From assembly GCF_964204645.1 (NCBI RefSeq), contig NC_134025.1, positions 7,695,001-7,755,000 on the forward strand: a stretch of 60,000 bases of DNA. Reading direction: 5' to 3'. The stretch's first letter is position 1. The number at the start of each line of letters is the position of its first letter. Below are positions 48,501 to 60,000 of the stretch, one piece after another. The stretch comes from Tubulanus polymorphus (Eukaryota; Nemertea; Palaeonemertea; Tubulaniformes; Tubulanidae). The notes under the pieces were generated by a model. The model saw nothing but the letters and a program-made list of their open reading frames with translations. It made no database searches and was not told the DNA's origin. The translations under genes were made by a program, and so were the position numbers.

Positions 48501-51500
48501 ATAACAATATGGCCAATGACACGGTTATCACATTGAAAACAAATTCTTATTGGTTTCAACTATGCTTCCGAAAATGATTACAGTACTATCATTCCATTGG
48601 ACTATTGACCATTATAATAAACTTCTTGACTTCCGCTCAAGAGCCAATATATATCTACATATTCGAGAGTCGCATCAGCGAAAGTTGATTTCGCCAGTGA
48701 TAATTCTACTTATTTACGTCGATGAGTTAAATTGTATGCGTATAGACTTTCATTTATAAACGAAGTTTTACGGCGATCCTTTGATTGATAAACGAAATTT
48801 CAGCTACGGCTTGGTGTCGGTAATTGCGTTGATTTGACTTGCAATAGGGCGGCGTTATGGCTAGATTAATGCCTCTAATCTCAAGCTAATTAGTAAGGTG
48901 CGTGGACGTATTGATTGGGCAAGTAATCATTTGTGTTCTCTCTGCTAAGAAGGTAGATCTAATTACTAGTATCGGCAGTAATGTAACGGACTTTTGCTAT
49001 GGGAATGTTTAAATCGTTGATACTCGGTTGGCTATGATATAATCCAAACTTTTTAGCAATACCTGATGCTGACAGATATAATGTATATCATGATGCAGCT
49101 TCATTAAAGTGAGGGCTCAGCGCTTAGTCTTGGTCTAAGAGGCTTATGTCGATTGAAGCCATCGCAAAGTCAATGATCAATAAAACGACCCTTATTACTT
49201 ATACTGCGTCGGCCGGTCTATACAACATATATATTTCATGAGAACCTAATGAAAGTGATTCTGAATTCAAACCATGAAACGAATAGGTGATGACAAATCA
49301 ACCAAACAGATAATTCAATCTCACAGTGCTAATAACCAGTCAGAATACTATGACGTCTGAGTGTACAAAAATAATCGATTCAGCGAAGTCTAACAGGAGT
49401 TTATAACGAACGAGTGACAAATCCTGTCACTGGTTTACATCAAATTCTAATAGAAATGTTCAGACAGTAAGCGATTTGAAATAATCTCAACAGCAGAAAG
49501 TAAATAGCGCCGTTGGTTAGGTACATATCTAGTTTTGTCACGACATTATCAAGCGATTGGAAATCGAAACGAATGCTACCGAAACAAATGCTTTGTAATT
49601 CGAGGAAACTGGAACGGTCGTTGTTTGGCAATGGACTTCTTTTATCGAAATATGTACAGGCCAAAATACATAAAGAGCCTCTTAATGTATTTTTGTACTA
49701 GTTAACTTCTGTTGATATTTGCTGTAGGTATTTGAACTTATGTACTAACGTCTTTTTCACCAGAACGTACATATGTTTATTTGCTAAATTAGCCATAAGA
49801 GAAAACATGTATCAGGCATACTGGTGCAGATTCTAGCTTTACGGTGTATTTGCAATAGTTTCCGAGTGATTGTGAATTCGCTTCCTATTTATCTTATTTA
49901 CCTTTCGTGATATTTTCAACTCTATCCCGTTGTTGTACGGTTTTTGGCCATCTGAGAAATTGTACATTACTTTGCCCTGATTATCTCCGCGAAAAGCCGT
50001 TGACACTGCTGCCTATTCGATCACCGAAATTCAGACAGGCTCTATACCCAATACGCAACCGAATCGATGGCAAAGCTACGGCAGAATAAATGATCAGTGT
50101 GGGAAAAAATCAATCAGTCGATAAATGAATTGAGGAACTTTATATGGCTGGTCATTAACGATGAGAGATAGATCGAATCGTCTTCCTTTAGTCATATCTC
50201 ACGTGTGTTACGCTTAAAAGAATTCCGTAATTACCGTATTTCGGGATGTTGTATTCGATAGTCACCGTCAATTTTTTGCGTGATCACGTTATTAACGGTG
50301 GTTGAGAATGATTAATGAATAAGTATATTGAACATATAATCGAATCAACAGTATTTTCTGAAGAATTGGTTTTACCAGCTTTATGTAAATTACGTCTCTG
50401 ATTAAATCTTCGTATCTTTTTGGTTAGTTTGCGTCATAGCAACATGATTTGACAAGCGAGAAAAATACAAGGATGAGACGCCGGCGGAAAGCCCACTATA
50501 TTTACCTTTTTTGTATGTCATATTGAAATGTTTAATAACCAAAGGGCTCAACATGAGCGCTGGAAACACGTTATTTTGATATGAAAATGGTGAACTTTCT
50601 TATACCGCTGAAAGGTAGAACTTTTGTGTATATTATCCTAGAGGGCATTTTCATCACGTAGATTCTTCTTTACCTCTTCGCCTGCGGTAGAATAATCAGT
50701 TTGAGCTGGTAAGACTGTTCCACGTGGCATTCAATAGTAGAAAATCTTGACATGAAATTGAATACGCTTACTACTTTCAAATCCTACATTAAAATACCTG
50801 TATTGAATCAATCGAACCTTTTTATAAGAACTGACAGAGGTAATGCACCCAACGTCACAGCGCGTGATATTGGACGTCAGGCGTTACAGTTAACTGTAAA
50901 ATGTCGCCGTCCACTGCCATTTTACGTCCAATAAGACGCATAATGGATACGATACATACGCATTACCGCTTTATCACTCATTTAGATCCAAACGGTTCTC
51001 AAGATAAAACTACTGTGTGAATATGCAGCGATATTACCTTACATGACCTAGTATTCTTGCTAATTATTTTACAAATCAAAAGGAAATGCCTGGGCGTATC
51101 TTAATCGCGTTGTCATACATGATAGCGGATCAATTCGAATTAAACGAGCTGCGAAAAGCGCCTGTCAATTATTCGAATATAATAAAACATAAGTTAAGCA
51201 GGATACATAGTTTTACGATGTAATTGATTGGTATCCGTGTTTACAGTTGGCAGTGACACCGGTTACCCTGGTGTTTTATCCCTTTACAAAGGCAGTAGAC
51301 AAAGCCAAGCCGGAAAGTTGATGAGAAGCGCCCTGACTTTATTAACTTCGATTGATATGTCATTCTGTCACGAGGAATTATCAATGTAAGCCGAGAGTTC
51401 GGATTCATCTACCGTGCTGTAGTTAGTTATGCATATAATAGCACATAATATGCACAAAACTTCTCTAAAACAACAGGAACTGAATTATATATTCATGATT

Positions 51501-51925
51501 ATTCATTGTATTATTCATTATTCCTAAACCTTGAATTATTCGATGGAAATGAATGATTTTCAATAATCTACTTTTTTGAACTTATAGGCATACCGTTTTA
51601 TATCGTTGAAACTAGATTACGTGTGCACGTAGACCTGATATAGAAATACCGCCACACTGAATAATTTGCAAGAATGAAAACTAGCGGTCCAGGAACACCA
51701 TGCCCACTTAATGGAATGCTTGATGATCTGACAATTCAATATTTAATGCCCCCTAGTGAATTTATACAGTAATCAATGGGCTTGAAACTCGACGCAATCA
51801 TAGAGCTACAATTATCTGCAATTGATTGTGGTTACAAAATATGCATAGCTACCAACATATACGGAAATACCATATCATTTCGAGGTAGAACTTCGCAATG
51901 AATCACGAAAGACGAGTAAGATATA
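45561..51925. other. Intronic stretch without a recognised gene
   Basis: Decayed coding-like fragments occur at 46930-47060 (plus, ..CNMEAVSAKKRKHPTESGGP..) and 47330-47490 (plus, DVIGQLLQAPSLAKKA then, in another frame, LIRIADGIEEKVKEFVTKSE). A plus-strand donor (TATCG|GTAAGT) lies at 47100. Nothing could be assigned to a family. Confidence 0.4.
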
Positions 51926-52067
51926 AGTCCCACAATCACGAAATCGAAAAAAATGTTTAAAATATCGTAACGTAAAATTTATCAAGAATCCGAATTTTCG
52001 GTTTTCAACTAAAAACTATTATCAAGAAATAAAATTCTTTTTTTTTCGATTTCGTGATTGCGGAACT
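51926..52067. mobile_element. 142-bp hairpin element with 28-bp terminal inverted repeats
   Basis: The left end 51926-51953 (AGTCCCACAATCACGAAATC, continuing with G and seven A) and the right end 52040-52067 match in inverted orientation at 26 of 28 positions; the shared core is AATCACGAAATCGAAAAAAA. The 86-bp interior is AT-rich and non-coding. Size and structure fit a MITE. No clear target-site duplication was identified. Confidence 0.75.
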
Positions 52068-55000
52068 TTTTCGGACGTACAGTTTACAAAAGAGAATCAA
52101 CTGTCAACATCTATTCACATGCGTCGAAGTTATGAAACATATTGTATCTTATACTTCCGAAGAGAAGGGGCAGAGATTTCGTCACGGACGATCGTATCGA
52201 TCTAAACAGATAAGATCGAATTGACCGGAAGAATACGGGACATCGTTAAAGCTATCAAGAGACCGAACCGCCAGACATCGCTAAGCCGTCTCAAGCGAGC
52301 CACGGTCAATAACTAAATTCTGCCTGTATTTTATATGCCACTCTACGGAGATATATACATAAAATCGTCATGTAATATTCATGACAGTGCGACGCTGAGT
52401 ATATTCTTTTACCAAGGTTCTCTTCTTGTTGCGCGCACTTTTCCTGTTCAAACCAAAACCATGGTGCGCACACAAGATAAAATTACCAATATCATGAGAT
52501 TCTGGTGACAAGGCATCGGCATCCTGTCTTACTTGTCCGTATTTTGCCGATAAATGTCAGGATCTAATGTGAAACAGCGTTTAATGGAAGAAGTGCGCAT
52601 GTATAATTCCAACGCGTATCAGTCAGAATTTTGACACATTCTAAAAACATAAATTGTTTATTATTCGGCGTTTCGTATCGATTCAACGTAGCCTTGAAAA
52701 TGCCCTTGATGAATCTCTGATATTATGCTCTATCGCGCTTCATACGCTCATTTTTTTGCGGTGTGAATAATGAATGGTATCTATAAACAGAAATGTGAAA
52801 AAATTAAAAGGCTTCAACACCAAATAAATTCTTAATAAATCCTCACAAAATTGTATAGCGGAAAGGTATCATACGATGCCGATACTAATGAAATAATGGA
52901 TTTTGTTGGATTTTTGATAAAATGGATCTTTTTTTTTGCATTTCTAGGGAATTCCCCTATTTGGTACAGCCTTTGGGCTTGGGGATGTCCTTTCAATTAT
53001 GTAGGACAAGTTTACATTAAAGCATTATAAAAATCTTGTACATATATTGACGAATAGATATATTATAGATATATTATGTTAGTATGCATCAAAAGATGTC
53101 GATTTGAAAGACATCACCCCCGTTCAAGGAAATGAGCTCACATTTTCCTGTCCAGATAGGTGGTGATTTGCCGATTTGTTTGCCATCTGAGAAGTTCGAA
53201 CGCATTCATTTCAGCATTTTATACTTGACACCATCATTAGAAACTCTCGTATAAAACGGGACGATAGGATCTCGCGAATAAAAGAAAGCCCTTCGCAGCT
53301 CATAAAACTGTGTAAGTGGTAATGGGAACTGAGTGCCTGATGTAACTGCTTCCGAACTGCTGCATATATTTCAGGATTGCAACTGCTAAGATCGATAAAC
53401 TCCCGAATAAGCAAACAGCCAAAGTAATAAAAGATGTTTAGCACGATTCCAGTTGTTATCTTGTTCCCTACACTGATTAAGCGCATTTCATGGGGGATGT
53501 TTTCGCTGTTGTCGTGACATTTAACGCTAGCAGTTATTACAATAACAACAACAACAAAACAGAAATGCGTAAAATGTAACTTCTAGGACGCCGAAGTATT
53601 TTTGGTTCAGTGTAAAGCATATATTTTAATGATTGATTATTGAGGTGCCATTTAACAGCCTGTTTTATTACTTCACTACACGTAATATCGACCGAGCTTT
53701 AGACGTCTGAAATATTCTAACCTCTTTGACTTCTGCGAATGACCAAACTCCTGCAGGGACACAACTAAGAGCGGTTTAACTCGATCGCGCCTCTTAACGA
53801 ATTTTGATTAGATATTTATTGGCTATTTGGAGCCAATTATCAGCAAACCTCTGATCTCATGGGGTGGGAGAAACTCGCGCAGAATAACCGTTAACCGAGT
53901 CAGGATACGAGAAACAACGGTATCAATTACCCATTCGTCATGGGACTATATGGATTGGAGTGTTTCAAGACGGATCGCATCTCGTTGGCTCGGGGTTGAA
54001 AGCTGAGTTTTGTAGGCTCCAATGTATAGCTATTGAATTCATTAAAAAACATCAGTGATTTTAATAGATTACGACAGCGCACCGAGTAATCTACAAAAAT
54101 CACTAAGAAAAATCCAATTCACACTAAGCTTATCAGCATATTTCAAGATTTTCATGTTTAAATGAAATAATAGATGCATTGAAATTCCAACCATCAGAAT
54201 CCCTGTCAAGTGAAACGAATTATTTTAAATGAAAGTTCCCATGTGTTTTGCGCTATTGTTTAATTCATGAAACGAACGATGCCGCTGCATTCTCCTTCCT
54301 GTAAAACCTGTTACCGCATCACACGCCGCAGTTACTCGCTGTCGGAGTCGAAGCCAATTCTCCCTCCGAACAAGAGAACCTAATAGGCATGCGAATATGT
54401 ACGGCGCTAACAATACACCGGAGAACAAACACAATTTCTAAACTATATGGAAAAAACACCAATTTTTTAACGGAAAACTTCAGTTTAGTTGTCTAAGAAC
54501 TAACTGTCTATCAGTGAGCATTAACCCGCCTAAGCTACAAATATGAGACCTGGGTACTGTTAAATATAATCAGTATTCAACTATTTCGACTTGAATAATT
54601 ATTTCATATTGCAAAAACGAATCATATCTATTCACTGACAGTTGGATGAAAGTAGAACTAAACATTTAACCGGTTTTCAATCGCGGAAATGCATTATATA
54701 TGCGACAAGAGCTAATATCTAGTGCAGACGAATAATTGCTCTCGCTTACAGGAGCTGTAGTTTACGACCAATAACCCAGCGTAGGTACAAACGACGCCAA
54801 CTGGACTATGGCGTGTTCCATCGCCATTTTGTAAGATAACCTTCCATTTGAACGGGATTCCAGCTCAAATAGATGCATTATAAAGCTTATGCAAACATTT
54901 GCGAGAATTGCAACAGATGTCGTCGAAATCTGGACAAGCAAATATTAAAACTATCATTCTGTACGTGCGGATGGAAAAATGTCAATTCATTCAAACAAAG

Positions 55001-56880
55001 GTTTTCCATGATGGAGTATTTCAGCTACGACTAGGAAAGATTCGTTCTCATATACAGTATAACTATCAACCTTTCAAACAGAGCTGTGCTCATTCATTCA
55101 AACTATCACTTAACGAATTAACATCTAATTCACAAAGCCATACACGCCGAATCATTAGAATAAACGTCTGTTCTTAGAAGCCGGTATCTCCGATCATTTA
55201 GAAAAAAAAAAACATTTTTATAGTAAAAAGGAATCGATGTCTGTAAGTGTGAAGTCATTTCTTCCGCTGTATTACATCCTCACTCGGCTTAACATTTCTG
55301 TTCGTTGCCGCTATACTCGACTCAAGAAATGTTCGCAGAAATCCGATATTTCCCGAATAAGACTGCTAAAAGTGGCAAGCTCTCCACGGGCTGAATCCCT
55401 ACTTCGCAATAATAATCTACTGGTATTGGACAATGTACTTCAAATTGTACACGATAGGCCATGTATACCAGTTCGTATTCCGTGCACGATCATGGGTATG
55501 TGGACCATAATGAATATAGGCTTATAGGATATAGGATTTACAAATTATAATATTCAGAATCATACAGGGGTGAAGTTTTACCAATATACGCTTTTCAATT
55601 TTACTGACAATTTTAATGTTTAACCTAAATTTGGAAGCAAAAACACAAGGTCTCCATCAAGAGGTCTCCATCTCTGAAGTATGTTACGAACGAGTGTGTT
55701 GCAGCAAATTGTTCAGGAGGAGATAGCGTTCATAAAACGAATCGGTTTTGGCGAGCTCTCAAATAGATAATGGAATAGAAGGACAAGAGATGATGTTTTA
55801 TACTAAAAATGAAAACTTCGCGTTGCATTTCAGATTGTTGAGTCGAATCTAAACAACAATGAAATGAACACTATCAACCGATCGAAGTTTTTAGTTCTGC
55901 GGAACGAGAGTTACAGCGTATGATCACTCGAATGTGCTTAATGACGCAGTATAATGAGAAATGGACGAAAAATTACGCAGTTTGACGGACAATCGAGTAT
56001 CGTTTTTACGAATGGGAAGCGAGAACTAATTTCCCAAGAGAGTCTTTTGGGCAAAATGAGTTATACTTAAATGAAAACGATTAATCAAGATTCCTAACCG
56101 ATTCTTAATTCGAGTCTGTCGATTTTGGAAAAAAAACTAACAATATGAAAGCCTTTATCCATTCTAGTTAGGGAAACACATAGGACATTGGAGGTTGTGG
56201 CCTTGGCCTTAAGGTTTGATCGTGAATTTTGATTCATCGAAACGGCATTAATCTAGCTGGAACACACGTACGATAACTAATATTTGACAACCTCTCAATA
56301 TAAGCAAGTGATTTCACTGAAAATGCTCATCAAATTAGCAATATGGAATAAAACATCGAGCAAACACATTTACACCAATATTTGGCCAATTGCTTCGTGT
56401 CAATTTCCATCAACATTTTTCCTGGATGGACGTAATTGTATTTTCTGCGTGTTCACCATCTACTACACGAGGCGAGGCTTTAATGGATACATCTCTTTCG
56501 GCACAGAGTGAACCAGCTCGACGCGATGTGGAAATCGTCCATCAGCAGCCTCGACATATAACGAACAACGACGATGTTACATTTATTCCATTGAACAAAA
56601 ATCCGAAGAGCTACAGAGGTGTAGAAAGCATTAGCGGCAAACATTCATAACCAAACAAAACATATACGGCAACATACACGAAATTGTCTATACGATACGG
56701 TATCATGCATTTCGTTCGATTCGCCGCAAGTGGTAACGGTGGAATAAATTTTCTTGCGCAAAAACGCGAAGAATTGTAAATTTGGACAAATGAAAATTCT
56801 AAAATCCGCACATAGTACAATGAGTTTAAATCCGTCCAAATTTAATCGTTTTGCGAGATTATATAGAGGCCTGCTTACTG
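52068..56880. other. Intronic stretch with unassigned exon-like ORFs
   Basis: A minus-strand segment at 54225-54445 after TTTTTTCCATATAG reads ..LFSGVLLAPYIFACLLGSLV then RRENWLRLRQRVTAACDAVT.. to a stop. A minus-strand interval at 53211-53486 is open in two frames, both hydrophobic. A plus-strand segment at about 56468-56650 reads EALMDTSLSAQSEPARRDVE and ends ..KSYRGVESISGKHS before TAA, like a terminal exon. None could be linked to others or to a family. Confidence 0.35.
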
Positions 56881-56930
56881 CATACACTTACCTGTATTGT
56901 TTCCTTAATACAAAGAAAAATACGAATAAA
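56880..56930 (-). other. Candidate 12-nt microexon or recursive splice site in the DPP-like intron
   Basis: On the minus strand CGTATTTTTCTTTGTATTAAG is followed by GAAACAATACAG and then a consensus donor GTAAGTG (junction 56892/56891). Two readings are possible: a 12-nt microexon encoding ETIQ, which would keep frame, or a recursive splice site ATACAG|GTAAGT. It lies 0.85 kb downstream of candidate exon 1a in the sense direction. Confidence 0.35.
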
Positions 56931-57742
56931 TTAATCACAGTTTAGTCAATAGTATATAAAGTATGCATATAGTTTCTAAAAGGAAGTGGAAGTCAATGGT
57001 TTTAGTTTCTGAATGGAGGAGGGGAAATTGAACGGTTTGTAGCTTTCGTTATAAGCGCAATATTGTCATCTCACAGGCAACGATAATCAGCTGGTTCGCG
57101 CTCCAAATCAAGTGTGGTCAATAAATTTCAAAATAGCGGAAGTGATCCAGATAAACCACTGATATCTCATTTTAGCTATTCAAAAAGTACCATACAGTTA
57201 ATTTTATTTTGAAAATTGTTATCTTTATCAAGTCCCCCTTTTATGCATTCCCTCCAAAATATCATTAAAATTCGATATCAACCAATTTATCTTCGCAAGT
57301 AATGACCGAACAATACTCGGGGGTGGGAGAGACATTTTCCATAGTTAGCAGGCCCAATTCCCTTATAAAACACAAGTGACTTGTACCAAGATTGATTGCC
57401 TATTATTCGCAAACGTCGTCGTTACTTAGGCTATGCATACAAATGAAATATTAGGACGGGTGACGAAGTCGTAAGTTTTATTTAATCCGGTCTTTCGGCC
57501 TCGGTGTGTTTGTATATATGTATTACGAGATGGGAACTGCAGTTACCAGGAGAATTCTGATGATTATCGTTTATTATCCGGCCCGTTGGTAGTCGCAAGA
57601 TCGTTGTTCGTAATTATACCAAATGTGACCTTACATTTACGATCTAAATCATTCAGCTATATCTCGTGGGTCGAATTTTTCTATACGATATTCATATTAT
57701 CGGTACGTTACAAATATATACGTCATTTTTTAAGATACTCAC

Positions 57743-57820
57743 CACAATATCAACAGGTTGCTTGTGACCGGATTTATGTCCAGATGATTTCACGTGAGTT
57801 GTTCCCGCGCTGTAATTCAT
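57743..57820 (-). CDS. DPP6/DPP10-like: DPP6/DPP10-like alternative first exon, variant 'a'-type N-terminus
   Basis: The ATG at 57820 opens 26 codons, MNYSAGTTHVKSSGHKSGHK then QPVDIV, ending at a strong donor GTG|GTGAGTAT in phase 0, as required to join the common exon (..[16 protein letters not shown]). From memory, vertebrate DPP6a and DPP10a begin MNQTA.. and continue with small polar residues, a V/I-R/K pair and, in DPP6a, a GHK end just before EL. The alignment MN-x-S/T-A-G/S..V/I-K/R..GHK is striking for a block this short. In vertebrates this peptide gives Kv4 channels fast N-type inactivation. The Lys/His-rich tail with no acidic residue until the end fits that role. The frame is open upstream to a TAA. 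It is the most distal first exon seen. Confidence 0.75.
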
Positions 57821-58830
57821 TGTATTTCTTCTTCGATATTTTCGGCTTCTTAATCCACGTTAATTTCTACCACGGACGATATTTCACATATATCTTGTGT
57901 TTACATATTTAAACAATACCATGCGGGTGATTTATCTCTATATTGCGGAAATTGCTAATCCTTTCATGCGCCGCGCAGAGAATAGCGTAGTTGCTGACAT
58001 TTTTGTGGCATTTCCCGAAATCTGTCCGAATAATGAAAACGATGAAGCTACACACTCAGACAGACACGCCGGTTACACTGGCGAACGAATTGCACGTCGA
58101 ACAGACGCGGCTCGGTTGTCGGAGATCCACCGAGATGTAATACTCTTAATGATCCGCAACTAGCTCGTGTGTATCTGATCCTTCTAAGCTTTCACAACGC
58201 ACCGATCACTGACTGACTGACAGAAGCATTTAGCTTCAATAAAACTACAATGTTAGATTGAATGAATATATTGAATATTTTGTTCTAGTGTAAACCGAAT
58301 GTGCCTCTGTCATCAGCTGTTTCCTCTGCAGTACTGCCCCTTGTTGTATCGCGTATCGCAGTAGAGTGCGATCCTCAGTTCGAATTTCCGTACTGCGATT
58401 GTCCGAGGCAACGAGATCAATATCATTGAATAAAGCATTTAATAATGAACTGATGAAAAAAACTATCCGAAAACTAAAAATGAAATCGCCTGAGGTCGCT
58501 AGGTTTCCGTTGTTTAGATGTTGCGGATCCCGAAGCAACGAACAGATTTCGTCGCTTTTAACAGCGACAGTTAAACCTAATCGAACAACCTCGACAAGGT
58601 AACACGTGACCCGATACATGTATCTCCCTTACTGCCGTTTTTGACCGGGAGAATGTCAATAACATAAATGCCATCGATATGAAGAAATTTGTACAACGAC
58701 GGGAGCGAAGAAGCGATGTCGGTACATCAGTTGATGATGAGGCAATATCCTTTCAGCGGAATATTTCGCTCGGTGTACACAGGCTAGGAGGCCCTACAGG
58801 GATTTCTTTACTTAAAAACATTGCGTGCGT
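57821..58830. other. Region upstream of exon 1a: possible promoter/5'UTR, unassigned ORFs
   Basis: Moderately GC-richer DNA at 57960-58620 with long frames open on both strands (a minus-strand 124-codon ORF at 58245-58619; plus-strand frames at 57897-58163 and 58292-58602, the latter meeting a donor-like CAAG|GTAACA). Because several frames are open over the same DNA, base composition explains them better than coding. It is the expected place for the distal promoter of the DPP-like gene; no TATA box or initiator was convincing. Confidence 0.4.
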
Positions 58831-58839
58831 TGCATTCAA

Positions 58840-59205
58840 CAACAGAAATAGGATTAGAATTAGAACTAGATATTATCTTCGCAAAGAATAATCATAGACA
58901 ATTTACATTAATCTATTAAGGCCCGAAACTCTGGAACACGGTAGAGAAAAATCTAAAATTATCTAGTTTTCTCACGTCTTTTGGAATAACTGTAAGAAAT
59001 TATCCCATTTCCCAATACGATTGAATTAAAGTATGATATATGTATTTCCGATGTTAAATGTTTATGTCATGTAACGAGTATGTCAGAATGGGGTATGCAT
59101 GAGATGTGGGTGTGTGGGCGACTGGGCCTTCTAGGTCATACGTAAGTTTCTGTCAACTTCATCAGTCGTCCAGCGTCTTAAATATATTACAATATTTTGT
59201 ATTTG
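58840..59205 (+). mobile_element. Truncated LINE (CR1/L2-like) RT C-terminus and 3'UTR
   Basis: The frame 58920-59024 reads GPKLWNTVEKNLKLSSFLTS then FGITVRNYPISQYD and a stop. 'GPKLWN..' near the end followed by a short 'F..Y' tail is the characteristic C-terminus of CR1/L2/Jockey-type reverse transcriptase ORFs. Just upstream, NNHRQFTLIY followed by an in-frame stop continues the same pattern, and a frameshift near 58885 joins the R-rich ..RIRIRTRYYLRK.. piece. The 3'UTR runs to about 59205. It is a dead, 5'-truncated copy. Confidence 0.65.
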
Positions 59206-60000
59206 ACTTATGCTACTTCTTATTGTAGAAACAACGCGTTGTGTACGAGTAGGAATGAATTAATTTATTCCCGCCTCTCCAGGCGTACTTTCGTAGTTAA
59301 CACGCGACGTTCGAAGCATGCATTAATTATCCGGCCGATACTGCCAGAATTTAACAGATTAACACGCGTTTTACGAGTGAAAACTCGACAGTAACTGTCC
59401 ACTTCAGGGACTCATCTCGACACCTCTGCCTCATCGACATATTTTTCGCCCATATCTTCCGTACGCGTTGGAGTGGGAACAGTGCAGTTTTTTCACTCGA
59501 AACAATGTCGATAGTTATTATGAAAGCTACTGTGCTTATGAACGCAGGATGGGCAATGATATATACAAATGAAAATAATCTCAGTTATGTAAGAATTATC
59601 TAGGCTGACACTCATAGCGTGACCACAGAAATTGATTAAGCGAAATCGTAACTCTATTCGACCTTATCTCGTTGCTGGAAACAAGGCATTAGTATTCGCA
59701 TTATTATTGCGTCTAGAACTTCGTATAGCACGAGAATACATCGAAATGCGTTACTGCATTCTTTGATTAGCGCTGAATAAACAGTTTATCCGCAACTGCT
59801 CACAATTACAACCGATTGAATAACATATTATGAGGCCGCAAATTATTGGACCGTACGATTCGAAAGTCAAAGACATTATCAGCTCCTATATTGTAGTGCA
59901 TGTCTAATAAGATCCATCCTCACCAGGGGCGGACCTAGCTTTTGGGAGAAGGGGCGCACATGGATGATTCGGTCACTGCTTACACGCGTTCGTGGCCCGT
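59206..60000. other. Right edge, nothing recognised
   Basis: A short plus-strand ORF at 59197-59394 (basic, Arg-rich) has no recognisable features. No exon, RNA gene or repeat was identified. Confidence 0.5.

Noticed and set aside
54874-55177. Possible small Cys-rich protein near 54.9 kb
   Set aside because: On re-reading the bases the Cys-rich frame depended on a miscounted T; the true frame stops after 24 codons.
58245-58619. 124-codon minus-strand ORF, the longest without simple repeat outside 41.6-41.9 kb
   Set aside because: A plus-strand frame is open over the same DNA, no ATG context, splice site or domain supports coding, and GC content alone can explain both.

Overview
The window looks like intron-rich, AT-rich nuclear DNA of a bilaterian animal, probably a marine invertebrate (the species cannot be told from the sequence). 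Evidence: coding blocks of about 80-180 bp bounded by GT..AG splice sites, long dinucleotide and hexanucleotide microsatellites, dispersed terminal-inverted-repeat elements, LINE 3' ends, and no long open reading frames. Only one gene is securely recognised.

That gene is a minus-strand homologue of DPP6/DPP10, the catalytically inactive dipeptidyl-peptidase-like subunits of Kv4 potassium channels. Three consecutive core exons are clear: the juxtamembrane/transmembrane exon (5511-5625), the next exon (1341-1436) and the one after (311-405). Their reading phases chain exactly (0, 1, 1, 0). The rest of the ectodomain lies to the left, outside the window. In vertebrates this gene family uses several alternative first exons, each encoding a different cytoplasmic N-terminus spliced at one conserved phase-0 junction just before the 'ELVG' stretch. 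The window shows the same layout. A far-upstream exon at 57743-57820 encodes a start that resembles the vertebrate 'a' variants of DPP6 and DPP10, whose N-terminus inactivates Kv4 by pore block. A second candidate at 21899-22075 encodes a basic N-terminus with five RRxS/T motifs. Weaker candidates lie at 37426-37590, 33827-33856 and 8541-8597. If these are right, nearly the whole window is the 5' half of one gene of more than 57 kb.

Layout from left to right: 0-5.6 kb, core exons and introns with a TIR element and a TA microsatellite; 5.6-8.6 kb, LINE 3' end, possible TIR element and a tandem duplication; 8.6-22 kb, a long intron with exon-like fragments, a degraded ORF zone (13.7-15.3 kb), a GC-rich patch (16.0-16.2 kb), a second TIR copy and a (GGGAGA)n tract; 22.1 kb, the RRxS exon; 22-37 kb, intron with a third TIR copy and a roughly 770-bp composite microsatellite (32.9-33.66 kb); 36.2 kb, a recursive-splice-like site; 37.4-57.7 kb, intron with a repeat array carrying nuclear-receptor-like DR1 motifs (45.1-45.56 kb), a TA microsatellite, a 142-bp hairpin element and a possible microexon at 56.9 kb; 57.8 kb, exon 1a; 58.8-59.2 kb, a LINE remnant.

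No tRNA, rRNA, CRISPR array or bacterial-type operon was seen. Many 60-120-codon ORFs exist. Most read as chance, and the few that look exon-like are listed with low confidence.
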